Shown: positions 23,919 through 33,694, numbered from the stretch's first letter. The stretch is 50,778 bases of DNA from an uncultured Mitsuokella sp. (GCA_945877355.1 CAMCRT010000008.1:1-50778), one strand, 5' to 3'. Notes: generated from the letters alone by a model not told the origin. Program-made: numbers and translations.

Positions 23919-26900
23919 AACACACAGAGGATCAGGAAAAGGCCATTCTGACACGCGATAAGAATATCCTTGTGGCCGCTGCTGCGGGATCGGGCAAGAC
24001 GCGGGTTCTTGTGGATCGCATCATACACCAGCTTCTGGAAGAGAAATGCAGCATCGAGGAGATGCTTGTGGTGACATTTACCCGGGCGGCAGCAGCCGAG
24101 ATGCGGGAGCGTATCGAGCGTGCCCTACTGGAGCGGCTTGAGACGGCGAAGGGGGAGGAAATCTCTTGGATAGAGCGGCAGATTGTCCTGCTGCCCGGGG
24201 CATGGATCTCCACGTTCCACTCCTTCTGCCAGAGGATCATCCGTCAAAATATCGAAGCGGTCGACATCGATCCCCAGTTCCGCTTGGCTTCGGAGCAGGA
24301 GATTGCGCTGATGAAGCAGGATGTCCTGGAGGAGCTCTTTGAAGCGCTTTATGAGGAGCCGGAGGAGACGGCAGGGGATCAGGCTGCACGGCAAAGGTTC
24401 CTTTCCTTTGCCGATGACTATGGAGATGACCATGGGGATGAAAAGCTCTACGAGGCAGTCCTGAGGCTTTACAATTTCAGCCAGAGCCAGCCCTTTCCCA
24501 AGCTCTGGCTGGCAAAACAGCGGGCCTCCTATCAAAATGCGACAGGAAATGTCTGGAAGTCCCCTTGGCTTTCCATGGCGGTGCAGGAAACACTCTCCCA
24601 GCTAAAGGAGCTGGAGGAAATCATCTCCTCGATTTTAGACCTTGTGAAGGCATCGGATGGGACGGAGCTTCTGGCCGCTTGGGAGCCCTACCGGGAGCGC
24701 GTCGAGGATGCACGGTCAGGACTGCGCAGCGCCTGCACGCCTGTGACGCGTGTCAGCACAGGGATGAAAGAGGCTTGGGACTCTGCCCGGGAAGCGGTTC
24801 TTGCGATTCCTTCTATCTCCATGGCAGGGGCAAGAAAGCCCTTTCAGCCGCTGAAGGACGATTTTCCCGAATATCGGAATGCCTTTGATGATCTTCGGAA
24901 GCACTATGGGGATCTTCTGAAGGATTTGAAGGAGTCGGCGTATTTTTCAAATACATCAGAGGAAGTGCAGGAGAGCATTGGCGACACAGCCAATGTTATC
25001 GATGCCTATACCTGGGTCACGGAGCAATTCATTGACGCATTCCAGGCGGCGAAGCGGGAGAAGAATATTCTCGATTACAATGATCTGGAGCACCTTGCCA
25101 TCGAGATATTGTGCAACGATGACGAGGCGCTCATGAATAAGGAGCCGCTGGATGGCTTGCGTACTGATGTGGCACGTTCTCTGCAGGAGACTTTTTCCTT
25201 CATCATGGTGGATGAGTACCAGGATACGAACGGGGTGCAGGAAGCAATCCTGTCTCTCATCGCCCGGGAGAACAATCGCTTTATCGTCGGGGATGTGAAG
25301 CAGAGCATCTACCGTTTCCGTCTGGCGGATCCAACGCTTTTCCAGGAGAAGTACGATGCTTTTCCGGAAAATCCTTCGGCAGATGAGCCGAATCAGCTCA
25401 TCACCATGCGGCAGAATTTTCGGAGCCGTGCGGAGGTCTTGGAGCCCATCAATTACATTTTTGCCCAGACTATGACCCGGTCTGCCATGGAAATCGAGTA
25501 TGACGCGAAAAGCCGCCTCTATCCAGGGGCTAATTATCCAGAGGCAGAAAATACCCTGAAGGGGCCTGTGGAGCTAGGCATCCTCCTTCGTACAGGGGAA
25601 GAGGATGTGGAGGAGGATCTGGAGGGCTTTGCCTTTGAATCCCAGTATATTGCGGAGCGCATCCAGGAACTCATGGCTTCCAATGTCCGGGTCTTTGACA
25701 AGGACGGAAAGTATCGGCCGATTGCCTTTCGGGACATTGCCATCCTTTTGCGGGCGGTATCTGGGAAGGCCAGTGATCTCCTCGAGGTCCTGCAGGCAAA
25801 TGGCATTCCTGCCTATGCGGAGATAAGTGGCGGGTACTTCGAGGCATCGGAGGTGCGATGCGTGCTGTCGCTCCTCGCTGTGTTGGACAATGCACGGCAG
25901 GATATCCCCCTGGCCGCTGTTCTCCACTCGCCTATCGGCGGCTTCTCTGTAGCGGATCTGGCACGCTTGCGGGTCTTGTCTCCCAAAGGAGATCTATTTG
26001 ATTCACTCCGGCTGGATGGAGAAGACCTGGACGAACAGGATCAGGAGCTCTTGGGGCGTACCGCGAATTTTGTAGCAAGGCTTGAGGCTTGGCGGCAATA
26101 TGCGGCAAGCCATAGTGTACCGGAGACCATCTGGAAGCTCTACCGTGACACGGGATACTATGAATATGTGGGAAGCCTCCGAGGCGGTGTGGTGCGTCAG
26201 GCAAATCTTCGCATGCTGGCAGAGCGGGCGAAGGACTATGAAAAGACGAGCTACCGGGGACTGTTCCGCTTCCTGCGCTTTATCGATGAGATGAAGCGGC
26301 GGGAGACGGATCTCTCGACGGCGCGAACTCTGGGCGCCGGGGAAAATGTCGTCCGCATCATGAGCGTGCACAAGAGCAAGGGGCTGGAGTTCCCTGTGGT
26401 GTTCTTGGCGGATATGGGAAAGCACTTCAATCTGCAGGAGCCGCAGCAGAAAAAGTTCCTTTTCCATAAGGAGCTTGGCATCGGCGTGCAACTCGTGGCC
26501 TCCTCAGAGGCGGGGCGCCAGACCTACAGGACCCTTCCGTGGCAGACAATATCCCATCGGATTATTGCAGAGACGAAGGCAGAGGAAATGCGCATCCTGT
26601 ATGTTGCCATGACCCGGGCAAAGGAAAAGCTCATTCTGACGGGGACGGTGCGTATGAAGGATTTTGACAGTCAGCTGAAGCAGGGGGCGAGGCTTGCGGA
26701 GGAGGTGCAGCTTCCCGATACGTTCCTTCGCAAGGGAAGGTCCTATTTTGACTGGATCATTCCTGCTCTCATGCGCCATAAGGATGGGGCAGAGCTCCGG
26801 GAAAGGGCAGGCGTCGACGAATACGAGGACATGAGTGGCCTGACAGGTATAGCCCGGTTTGATATCGACCTTTGCCTGGATACGGATATGACGGGGCAGG

Positions 26901-27703
26901 AGGCGCAGGAGGATACGCTTGGAGAGCTGTTTCAGGCAGTCCAGAGCCGACAGGCGCTTCCTCCCTCACAGTATGCCGAGGCCGTCGATCGCATCCTGGG
27001 CTTTTCCTATGATTTCAAGGGACTCTCGGAGGTCCCCGCAAAGCTCAGTGTCACGGAAATCAAACGGCGCTTTGAGGCAATGGAAGAGGAGGCGCCTGCG
27101 GCACATCTTCTAAAGCAGACGACTTCCTTCTCGCGACCACGCTTCCTGCAGGAGGATACAGGGCTGCAGGCGACAGAACGGGGAACGTTCGTCCACACAG
27201 TCCTGCAGCATCTTGACTTTGCTGGGGATCCCTCGCGGGAAGCCCTTGTCGGGCAAATCCGTCACATGGCTGACGTGGGATGGATTGACGGCGAGGTGCT
27301 TACGGATCCCTTTCTTTCCTCCTTGGTGGATATGGCAGAAGCGTTTCTCCGCTCCCCGTTGGGAGAGCGGGTGCGAGGCGCCCGCCGCGTATGGCGCGAG
27401 CTTCCCTTCAGCCGCCTCTACCCGGCGAAACGCTTCTTCCCGGCTGTCAAAGGTGAGGAAGATGTCCTGGTGCAGGGCATCCTGGATCTCCTGTTTCAGG
27501 ATGCGGCGGGGCGTCTTGTCCTCGTCGACTACAAGACAGATCGTGGCATCGATGCAGAGCATGCGAGGGAGCGGTATAAGCATCAGATCTCCATTTATGG
27601 AGAGACGGCGGAGGCTATTCTCGGGGAGCCTGTCGAGGAAAGATATCTCTATCTTCTCTCGGCGGGGATATGCGTGACGATGGGAAGCGGGCAGAATGCG
27701 TAG
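23915..27703 (+). CDS. addA: ATP-dependent helicase/nuclease subunit A
   Basis: 1262 residues, UvrD-like superfamily 1 helicase fused to a RecB-type nuclease. Walker A is AAAGSGKT (22-29). Further helicase motifs follow: MVDEYQDTN, GDVKQSIYRFR, the MSVHKSKGLEFPVV stretch and VAMTRAKEKL. The nuclease motif LVDYKTD lies at 1203-1209 (Asp1205, Lys1207). It works with AddB, which starts upstream and overlaps by ATGA. The last 8 bases overlap the first prepilin-like gene, which ties the pilus-type genes to this operon. Confidence 0.96.
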   Translation: MKHTEDQEKAILTRDKNILVAAAAGSGKTRVLVDRIIHQLLEEKCSIEEMLVVTFTRAAAAEMRERIERALLERLETAKGEEISWIERQIVLLPGAWISTFHSFCQRIIRQNIEAVDIDPQFRLASEQEIALMKQDVLEELFEALYEEPEETAGDQAARQRFLSFADDYGDDHGDEKLYEAVLRLYNFSQSQPFPKLWLAKQRASYQNATGNVWKSPWLSMAVQETLSQLKELEEIISSILDLVKASDGTELLAAWEPYRERVEDARSGLRSACTPVTRVSTGMKEAWDSAREAVLAIPSISMAGARKPFQPLKDDFPEYRNAFDDLRKHYGDLLKDLKESAYFSNTSEEVQESIGDTANVIDAYTWVTEQFIDAFQAAKREKNILDYNDLEHLAIEILCNDDEALMNKEPLDGLRTDVARSLQETFSFIMVDEYQDTNGVQEAILSLIARENNRFIVGDVKQSIYRFRLADPTLFQEKYDAFPENPSADEPNQLITMRQNFRSRAEVLEPINYIFAQTMTRSAMEIEYDAKSRLYPGANYPEAENTLKGPVELGILLRTGEEDVEEDLEGFAFESQYIAERIQELMASNVRVFDKDGKYRPIAFRDIAILLRAVSGKASDLLEVLQANGIPAYAEISGGYFEASEVRCVLSLLAVLDNARQDIPLAAVLHSPIGGFSVADLARLRVLSPKGDLFDSLRLDGEDLDEQDQELLGRTANFVARLEAWRQYAASHSVPETIWKLYRDTGYYEYVGSLRGGVVRQANLRMLAERAKDYEKTSYRGLFRFLRFIDEMKRRETDLSTARTLGAGENVVRIMSVHKSKGLEFPVVFLADMGKHFNLQEPQQKKFLFHKELGIGVQLVASSEAGRQTYRTLPWQTISHRIIAETKAEEMRILYVAMTRAKEKLILTGTVRMKDFDSQLKQGARLAEEVQLPDTFLRKGRSYFDWIIPALMRHKDGAELRERAGVDEYEDMSGLTGIARFDIDLCLDTDMTGQEAQEDTLGELFQAVQSRQALPPSQYAEAVDRILGFSYDFKGLSEVPAKLSVTEIKRRFEAMEEEAPAAHLLKQTTSFSRPRFLQEDTGLQATERGTFVHTVLQHLDFAGDPSREALVGQIRHMADVGWIDGEVLTDPFLSSLVDMAEAFLRSPLGERVRGARRVWRELPFSRLYPAKRFFPAVKGEEDVLVQGILDLLFQDAAGRLVLVDYKTDRGIDAEHARERYKHQISIYGETAEAILGEPVEERYLYLLSAGICVTMGSGQNA

Positions 27704-28067
27704 CCGGGGGAATCGGGATGCGGGATTCTTTGCAATCGAGTCCCTTGTGCTCTTAGGCTGTCTCCTGATTGCTACGGTGGGGGTTCTTGTGGCGTATCGT
27801 GCGGTACTCTCCTCGGAGCGGTCGGCGACACGTGTGGAGGCGGTGTTTTTTGCCCAAAACGAGATAGAGTCCTTCCTGGCGAAAGGGCAGCCGGCTGCAG
27901 CGGAGCGGGAGGAGGAAAAGGACGGAACGACGTATCATATTGCACATCTGGTGGAGGAGCAAGCGGATCGCAAAGAGGTCGTGGCCCGGGTGCATTGGAC
28001 TGTCCTGGGGCGACAGGAGCAGCTGGAGCTTCGGCGGGAGGTGGTGGAGCATGGGACGAAAAAATGA
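27696..28067 (+). CDS. Prepilin-like minor pilin (Glu5 type)
   Basis: 123 residues. A short basic leader ends at Gly10 and is followed by Phe and a hydrophobic helix, FFAIESLVLLGCLL. That is a type IV prepilin/pseudopilin cleavage signal with Glu at mature position 5. The mature protein is small, resembling GspI/PilV-type minor pilins. It begins inside the end of addA and overlaps the next gene, so the genes are translationally coupled. It would be cut and N-methylated by a prepilin peptidase encoded elsewhere. Confidence 0.75.
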   Translation: MRSRGNRDAGFFAIESLVLLGCLLIATVGVLVAYRAVLSSERSATRVEAVFFAQNEIESFLAKGQPAAAEREEEKDGTTYHIAHLVEEQADRKEVVARVHWTVLGRQEQLELRREVVEHGTKK

Positions 28068-28563
28068 GCAGGGCTTTCTTCTGCTGGATGCCGTGATCTC
28101 CCTTCCAATCCTCCTCCTTATCCTGACAGCCGTTGTCACCATTTCTTTTGCATCCATCCGCCATATTTATCGCGCCTATGCGATGGAAGAGCTCCGCTAC
28201 GAGGTGCAGGAGGTCATGCTTCGCATTGTGGAGGAGATGTCAACAGCGCGTCAGGTGGAATGGGGCTATGCCGGAGATGAAAATGGACTCCAGATATTCA
28301 GACGTCCCTATTTTACGGATGAGACTGCTGTGCATACCTATTTTCTTCACGCAGGGAATCATACCCAGAATATCTATTTTCAGGAACCGGACTTCCCTGT
28401 GACGGGGAAAAACGATCTTGCAACGGTGCAAATCGTTGACTTTCACATGGAGGAGGCAGGGGATGGACTTTATGCGGTTTCCATCAAGGGGGAGGTCCTT
28501 CAGATCGGGAGGACCTATGAGCTGACGGCCTATGTTCATGTGGATGGAGGAGATGCTCCATGA
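28051..28563 (+). CDS. Prepilin-like minor pilin (Asp5 type)
   Basis: 170 residues from the ATG at 28051 (GGTGGTGGAGC just upstream); the open frame runs further upstream but overlaps the previous gene. Leader MGRKNEQG, then FLLLDAVISLPILLL. This is a prepilin site with Asp instead of Glu at mature position 5. The globular part begins after a long amphipathic helix, as in GspJ/PilW-type minor pilins. It overlaps both neighbours. Confidence 0.75.
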   Translation: MGRKNEQGFLLLDAVISLPILLLILTAVVTISFASIRHIYRAYAMEELRYEVQEVMLRIVEEMSTARQVEWGYAGDENGLQIFRRPYFTDETAVHTYFLHAGNHTQNIYFQEPDFPVTGKNDLATVQIVDFHMEEAGDGLYAVSIKGEVLQIGRTYELTAYVHVDGGDAP

Positions 28564-28988
28564 GGGGAAGTTCTTCGGAGTCTGGAATGGTATCCCTGTG
28601 GGCCCTGGTCCTAGCCTGTTTCACCTTCGGCATCGGCTTTGCCATGGCTGCGTATTTTTCCAATATGGGGAGGATGAATGCCGAGTACGTGGTGGAGACA
28701 AGGCTGCGCTTTGCTGCGGAGAGTGCGGCAGAGCATGCGGCGCACCAGCTGGAGGGGACGAGCACGACGACGCTGTACGCTTTTTCCGAGGATTATGATG
28801 TGGCCTATGAGAACGAACACTATCATGCAGATGTGGCCTCGCAGACAAGGGATGGAAAGCTCATCCTCACGGCGACGGCATATCGCGTGGAGAAATCGTC
28901 TGTAAAGGACTGGGATCGCTATAAGGTCAGGCGAGCTGTCTTGAGGCAGGAAGGAGATGTGTATGTCTGGGACGGATGGATGGAGTAA
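28560..28988 (+). CDS. PilX/GspK-like minor pilin lacking Glu5
   Basis: 142 residues, overlapping the previous stop by ATGA. Leader MRGSSSESG, then MVSLWALVLACFTFGIGFAMAA: the cleavage Gly is present but position 5 is Trp. Absence of the acidic residue is typical of tip-located GspK/PilX-like subunits. It ends 26 bases inside the following gene. Confidence 0.7.
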   Translation: MRGSSSESGMVSLWALVLACFTFGIGFAMAAYFSNMGRMNAEYVVETRLRFAAESAAEHAAHQLEGTSTTTLYAFSEDYDVAYENEHYHADVASQTRDGKLILTATAYRVEKSSVKDWDRYKVRRAVLRQEGDVYVWDGWME

Positions 28989-30279
28989 AGGGACTGTGGC
29001 AATCCGACTGCGCTCTTGCCAGGAACGCATCAAAAATCGCATACAGGGCTTCTTTTCTGGAACCTATACGTCCTCCGTGGGCATAGCCTATACCCGGAGC
29101 GGCATCACTGCTGTGCTGCTGCGAAGACAGGAAACGAGATCGGAAGGTCAGATGGCTGGTCACGAGGAAGTGCGCACGCGCCCGGAAAACTCTTTCCTGG
29201 TGGAGGAGATTTTTACCGGCTCTTTTCCCGAGGGAGCTCCCTTTGATTTGCAGCTGGTTGCCGAAAGAAGCGCCCAGCTTTTGGCGAATCATGGCCTTGA
29301 ATCCTTGCCAATCGGCATTGGGGTACCGCCGGATCAGAGCCACCAATATGAGACGCGGTTGCCGGCAGAGGTCCCGGAATGGCAGGAGGCCGTCCAATGG
29401 GAAATTGATGAACAGCTGCAGCAGGATGGCTTGGGGATCGATACCTGCTATACAGCCTCACGAAAATCGGGGGATATTGTGGAGACGGTGGCGGTCCCGC
29501 GACAATATGGAGAGGAGCTCATGCGCCAATTTGCACAGGCGATAAAAAAACCTACCTGTTTGACCGTCTTTTACCCGCGGGAGCCTCAGGTGGCAGGAGT
29601 GCAGGCATTGTGTGGCACGGACTCCATCTCCTTTTCGCAGGCAGAGGATGAGCCTTCCTGTCGGAAACTGCTGCAAGAAGCAGGCCCTTCCCTCGCTGCA
29701 GCTCTCACGGTCTTGGGCTATGGCGAGGCTTTGGGACTTGCCGTGCTGGTCCATAGGCCGAGTACGCAGGATTTTTTCTATAAGAGGCTCTCCATCCTCA
29801 TGGAAGCTCTTGCCGTTCTTCTTCTATTTCTTTGGGGAGCAGTGGACGGGGCGCTCCTCTTGTCGGCCGAGAAGCAGGCGACGAAGGCAGAGGAGAGCAT
29901 GGCAGCCCTTTCACAGGATGCGAAGGAGATGCAGCGCTATGAGGCGTTGCAAAAGCGCATTGATAGGAAGGAGAAGCTCCTTTTGAAGCTGTCGGAGAGC
30001 CCGATACCTGCCTACGGGCTTCTTGTGCATCTGGGAAGACCGGAGGCCCTGGTGGAGGGCGTGTGGCTCACAGAGGTACATATTGAGGAAAATGGAGAGC
30101 TTTTGCTCCGGGGTAATGCCGTCACCATGGAGGCCCTCAGCAGCTTTATGGGGGCCCTGGAGGCAGATACGGGATTCTTTAAGGATACGCCCGTTTTAGA
30201 GGAGGCCACAGAGGCAGCTGAGGGACAAAAGGAGAAGGGACAGGGGATTTCCTTCCGTATCCGGACAAATTGCAGGTGA
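28963..30279 (+). CDS. PilM/PilN-like fusion for type IV pilus or type II secretion assembly
   Basis: 438 residues. The N-terminal part (to about 270) resembles the actin-like PilM fold, with SSVGIAYTRSGITAVLL at its start and a GIGVPPDQ segment. A transmembrane helix follows at about 278-300 (LMEALAVLLLFLWGAVDGALLL), then a coiled coil and a PilN-like periplasmic domain. PilM and PilN are normally separate proteins and bind each other, so a fusion is plausible. The ATG at 28963 has AAGGAG 6 bases upstream; the ATG at 28957 is the alternative. The family call rests on layout and weak motif similarity. Confidence 0.6.
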   Translation: MSGTDGWSKGTVAIRLRSCQERIKNRIQGFFSGTYTSSVGIAYTRSGITAVLLRRQETRSEGQMAGHEEVRTRPENSFLVEEIFTGSFPEGAPFDLQLVAERSAQLLANHGLESLPIGIGVPPDQSHQYETRLPAEVPEWQEAVQWEIDEQLQQDGLGIDTCYTASRKSGDIVETVAVPRQYGEELMRQFAQAIKKPTCLTVFYPREPQVAGVQALCGTDSISFSQAEDEPSCRKLLQEAGPSLAAALTVLGYGEALGLAVLVHRPSTQDFFYKRLSILMEALAVLLLFLWGAVDGALLLSAEKQATKAEESMAALSQDAKEMQRYEALQKRIDRKEKLLLKLSESPIPAYGLLVHLGRPEALVEGVWLTEVHIEENGELLLRGNAVTMEALSSFMGALEADTGFFKDTPVLEEATEAAEGQKEKGQGISFRIRTNCR

Positions 30280-30282
30280 GAT

Positions 30283-30846
30283 ATGAGACAGCTAAAGAGA
30301 TTTCTGGAAGCGGTTGAGGGAAAGCGTCTTTTTGCCGGAACGGCAGGCGCATGTGCCGCACTGTTCATCCTCTTTTTGATCTTCGTCCATCAGCCCCTCA
30401 TGGCGTCGCGGGCAGCAGAGCAGGCCAAAGCACAGCAAAATGAGATGCTGTATATGAGGGTCGCTAATTTCAAAAATGCGCATATTGGAGAGGAACGTCC
30501 TGAGGCGGCTTTGGAGGCACGAAAAAAACAGGCGGATGAAAATTTGCCGGAGACGATGCAGCAAGGGGAATTTCTGGCGACGCTTCAAAGGACAGCGTCG
30601 GACAATGGGATCCATATTCGTGAGATAAAACCGGGAAAGCTGGAGGAGCGGGAGGGATATGCGTCCCTGCCCATCACATTGACGGTTCAGGCCGATTATT
30701 TCTCCTTGCTTGATTTTTTGCGGAATCTTGAGAAGCTGAATCGCTTTGTCAGTATGTCGGATTTTTCTGTGACGCAGGAAAAGGGAAATTTACGCTGCAC
30801 CATGAAATTTTCCATTTATGCGAGCCGGCTTGACAAAAAAGACTGA
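30283..30846 (+). CDS. PilO-like inner-membrane assembly protein
   Basis: 187 residues with one N-terminal transmembrane helix (about 18-38), a coiled coil, and a ferredoxin-like C-terminal domain (LPITLTVQADYFSLLDFLRNLE), the layout of PilO/GspM. It starts 3 bases after the PilM/PilN-like gene and closes the gene row. It would join PilM/N to an outer-membrane secretin, none of which is in this window. Confidence 0.75.
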   Translation: MRQLKRFLEAVEGKRLFAGTAGACAALFILFLIFVHQPLMASRAAEQAKAQQNEMLYMRVANFKNAHIGEERPEAALEARKKQADENLPETMQQGEFLATLQRTASDNGIHIREIKPGKLEEREGYASLPITLTVQADYFSLLDFLRNLEKLNRFVSMSDFSVTQEKGNLRCTMKFSIYASRLDKKD

Positions 30847-30850
30847 ATCT

Positions 30851-30879
30851 ATGACAATTTCAGCGAGATATGATATCCT
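30851..30879 (+). promoter_or_regulatory. Probable promoter of the aroC operon
   Basis: ATGACA (30851-30856), 17 bases, TATCCT (30874-30879). It lies in the 73-base gap between the pilus-like operon and aroC, and no terminator was seen between them. Confidence 0.45.
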
Positions 30880-30919
30880 TATTAAAGAAGAGTTTTGAGT
30901 ATAAGTAGGAGATAGTAGT

Positions 30920-32086
30920 ATGAGCGCATTACGATTTATGACAGCCGGGGAATCCCATGGCCCCTGCCTGACGGCAATTCTGGAGGGGCTCCCTGCAGGC
31001 ATTTCCCTTCAGCTTGAGCCGATCAATAGGGAGCTTGCCAGGCGGCAGAAGGGATTTGGGCGAGGCGGGCGAATGGCCATTGAGACGGATACCTGCGAAA
31101 TTCTCTCCGGCGTACGATTTGGGGAGACGATTGGCGGGCCCATCACCCTTCAGGTGAAGAACAGGGATAATGCAAACTGGGGCGCACGAATGGCGGCTTT
31201 CGGAGATCCGGAGGGAGAAGCTGTCACGGCAGTCCGTCCAGGCCATGCGGATCTCACAGGCGTCTTGAAGTATGACAGGCAGGATGCCCGGGACATCCTG
31301 GAGCGTTCCAGCGCCCGGGAGACGACCATGCGGGTGGCTGTAGGGGCTGTCTGCAAGGAATTTCTTCACGCCCTTGGCATCGAAGTGGTGTCCCAGGTCC
31401 TGACCATTGGCGGCATCAGCGTGGATCCAGAGAAAATAGACCGGGCAAGGCTCGGAAGGGACATGGACTCGGAGCTGAACTGCTATGATGGAGAGGCGGA
31501 GGAGCGCATGAAGGATCGCATCCGCGAGGCCATGAAGGCAGGCGACACTCTGGGCGGCATATTCGAGGTGACGGTGCGGGGCGTCCCCGCAGGGCTTGGG
31601 AGCTATATCCAGTGGGATAGAAGGCTGGATAGCAGACTGTCGGCTGCTATTGTGGGCATCCAGGCCATAAAGGGCATCGAGTTCGGCGATGGCTTCGAGT
31701 GTGCTGTGAAGCCTGGCAGCCAGGTGCATGATGAGATCTTCGTGGAGGGGGGACATCGCCCCTATCGCAGGACGAATCATGCCGGCGGTCTGGAGGGCGG
31801 CATGACAAATGGAGAGGACATCGTCTTCCGGGCGGTCATGAAGCCGATTCCGACGCTGATGAAGCCCCTTCATACCATCGATATTGCGACGAAGGAGCCG
31901 GTGCTCGCCAGCAAGGAGCGCAGCGATTGCTGTGCTGTCCCGGCGGCCTCGGTGGTGGGGGAGGCCATGACGGCCATCGTCATCGCTTCGGAAATCTGTG
32001 AAATGTTCGGGGAAAGCTCCCTGGGGGATCTCAGGAGCTCGCTGGAAGCCTATAAGAAGCGGCTAGAGGGCAGGTGGAAATCATGA
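30920..32086 (+). CDS. aroC: Chorismate synthase
   Basis: Converts EPSP to chorismate using reduced FMN, the last step of the shikimate pathway. 388 residues, typical. Signatures: GESHGP near the N-terminus, GRGGR ... ETD, the conserved RPGHAD segment and SSARETTMRVAVGA. The ATG follows GGAGATAG. The stop overlaps the aroK start (ATGA). Confidence 0.97.
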   Translation: MSALRFMTAGESHGPCLTAILEGLPAGISLQLEPINRELARRQKGFGRGGRMAIETDTCEILSGVRFGETIGGPITLQVKNRDNANWGARMAAFGDPEGEAVTAVRPGHADLTGVLKYDRQDARDILERSSARETTMRVAVGAVCKEFLHALGIEVVSQVLTIGGISVDPEKIDRARLGRDMDSELNCYDGEAEERMKDRIREAMKAGDTLGGIFEVTVRGVPAGLGSYIQWDRRLDSRLSAAIVGIQAIKGIEFGDGFECAVKPGSQVHDEIFVEGGHRPYRRTNHAGGLEGGMTNGEDIVFRAVMKPIPTLMKPLHTIDIATKEPVLASKERSDCCAVPAASVVGEAMTAIVIASEICEMFGESSLGDLRSSLEAYKKRLEGRWKS

Positions 32087-32613
32087 ATCGTATCATACTG
32101 ATGGGGTTTATGGGGACGGGGAAGAGCACCACAGGGCGCATCCTCGCCCAGAAGCTCGGCTATGAATTTCTTGACCTCGATAAGATTATCGAGGAGAAGG
32201 AGCAAAGGAGCATTCCTGAAATTTTCCAAAAAGAAGGCGAAGCCTATTTCCGTCGGAAAGAAAAAGAGATGGCACGGGCTGTTTGCCAGAAGGATAATAC
32301 GGTCATCGCCGTGGGCGGCGGCACGGTCGTGGATCCGGAGAACAAGGAGCTCCTCCTATCGGCAGGAAAGCTCATCGCCCTCTATGCCGATGTGGACACC
32401 ATCTTGGAGCGCACCAGGGGGGAGGGGACGCGCCCGGTCCTCGACAAGGCCGCGGAGGCAGGGCGTCGCGAGGCGATCGAGCATCTCCTGAAGGAGCGGA
32501 GGGACGCTTATCGAGGGGCGCATTTCTCCATCGATACAAGTCATATCTCTCCTTTGGAGGTGGCGGAGGGGATTCTTCGCTTTATAAAGGCAGGTGCGGA
32601 AAAACATGCGTAA
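32083..32613 (+). CDS. aroK: Shikimate kinase
   Basis: Phosphorylates shikimate at the 3-OH. 176 residues from ATG 32083, which overlaps the aroC stop; a GTG at 32074 would add three residues. Walker A GFMGTGKST, the DLDKIIEE shikimate-binding Asp, and GGGTVVD are present. Middle gene of aroC-aroK-aroB. Confidence 0.95.
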   Translation: MNRIILMGFMGTGKSTTGRILAQKLGYEFLDLDKIIEEKEQRSIPEIFQKEGEAYFRRKEKEMARAVCQKDNTVIAVGGGTVVDPENKELLLSAGKLIALYADVDTILERTRGEGTRPVLDKAAEAGRREAIEHLLKERRDAYRGAHFSIDTSHISPLEVAEGILRFIKAGAEKHA

Positions 32614-33694
32614 GGTTCCTGTGGATTTAGGGGCAGAAAGCTATACTATCTATATCGGCGATTCGATTCGGGAGGAGTTGCAGGGATTTTTAGCCTCTCA
32701 GGCCTTTTCCAAAAATGCGCTCCTGGTGACGGATACGAATGTGGGACCCCTCTATGGGGAGCAGGTGAAGAAGCTCCTGGAGGAGGCGGGACTCTGCGTT
32801 CATGTGGTGAGCATCCCTGCTGGTGAGTCCTCCAAGAGCCTCGCCATGGCAGATCAGGTCTATACGAAGGCCATAGAGGCAGGTCTCGATCGGAAGTCTC
32901 CCGTCATCGCGCTGGGAGGCGGCGTGGTGGGGGATCTTGCCGGCTTTATCGCCGCGACCTACATGCGGGGCGTGCCCTTCCTCCAAATGCCCACGAGTCT
33001 CCTGGCGCAGGTGGACTCCAGCGTCGGGGGCAAGGTGGCTGTGAATCATCGCCTGGGAAAGAACCTGATCGGTGCATTTTACCAGCCAAAGGGCGTCTTC
33101 ATGGACATGACCTGCCTCAATACGCTTCCAGAACGGGAGCTCTATACGGGGCTGGGGGAAATCGTGAAGTATGGCGTGATTGCCGACGAAAAATTCTTTT
33201 CCTACCTTGAGGAGCATGCAGAGGCTATCTTGCACAAGGCTCCAGAGGAAATGGTTCATCTCGTGGCACGCTCCTGTGAGATCAAGGCGGACGTGGTCGG
33301 CCAGGATGAGAAGGAGGCGGGGCTCCGCCGCATCCTGAATTTCGGTCATACGATTGCCCATGCCATCGAAAAGGAGACCGGGTACAAGCGGTACAATCAC
33401 GGAGAAGCCGTTGCCATCGGCATGCTGGGAGCAGCGGATATCAGCTGCCAGATGGGGCTTGCGCGTCAAGAGGATATAGAGCGCCTGAAAAAGCTCATCC
33501 AGCGGCTGAAGCTTCCCACGAAAGCGCAGGGCTGTACCGTCGATGCGATGTATGGGGATATATTCCATGACAAAAAGACGATCGGCGGCAAAGTGCACTG
33601 GGTCCTGATGAATGGAATCGGAAGTGTCACAGTGCGCAGCGACGTGCCAGAAAACATCGTGCGCAGCGCAATGCAGCATTGTATCGAGGGGTGA
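32606..33694 (+). CDS. aroB: 3-dehydroquinate synthase
   Basis: Cyclises DAHP to 3-dehydroquinate with catalytic NAD and a divalent metal. 362 residues from ATG 32606, which overlaps the aroK stop; a GTG at 32594 is an alternative. Visible motifs: GGGVVGDLAGF, the metal and substrate segment in LNFGHTIAHAIE, and HGEAVAIG. Chorismate genes aroC, K and B are together here, and aroE lies 3.4 kb further. Confidence 0.96.
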   Translation: MRKVPVDLGAESYTIYIGDSIREELQGFLASQAFSKNALLVTDTNVGPLYGEQVKKLLEEAGLCVHVVSIPAGESSKSLAMADQVYTKAIEAGLDRKSPVIALGGGVVGDLAGFIAATYMRGVPFLQMPTSLLAQVDSSVGGKVAVNHRLGKNLIGAFYQPKGVFMDMTCLNTLPERELYTGLGEIVKYGVIADEKFFSYLEEHAEAILHKAPEEMVHLVARSCEIKADVVGQDEKEAGLRRILNFGHTIAHAIEKETGYKRYNHGEAVAIGMLGAADISCQMGLARQEDIERLKKLIQRLKLPTKAQGCTVDAMYGDIFHDKKTIGGKVHWVLMNGIGSVTVRSDVPENIVRSAMQHCIEG

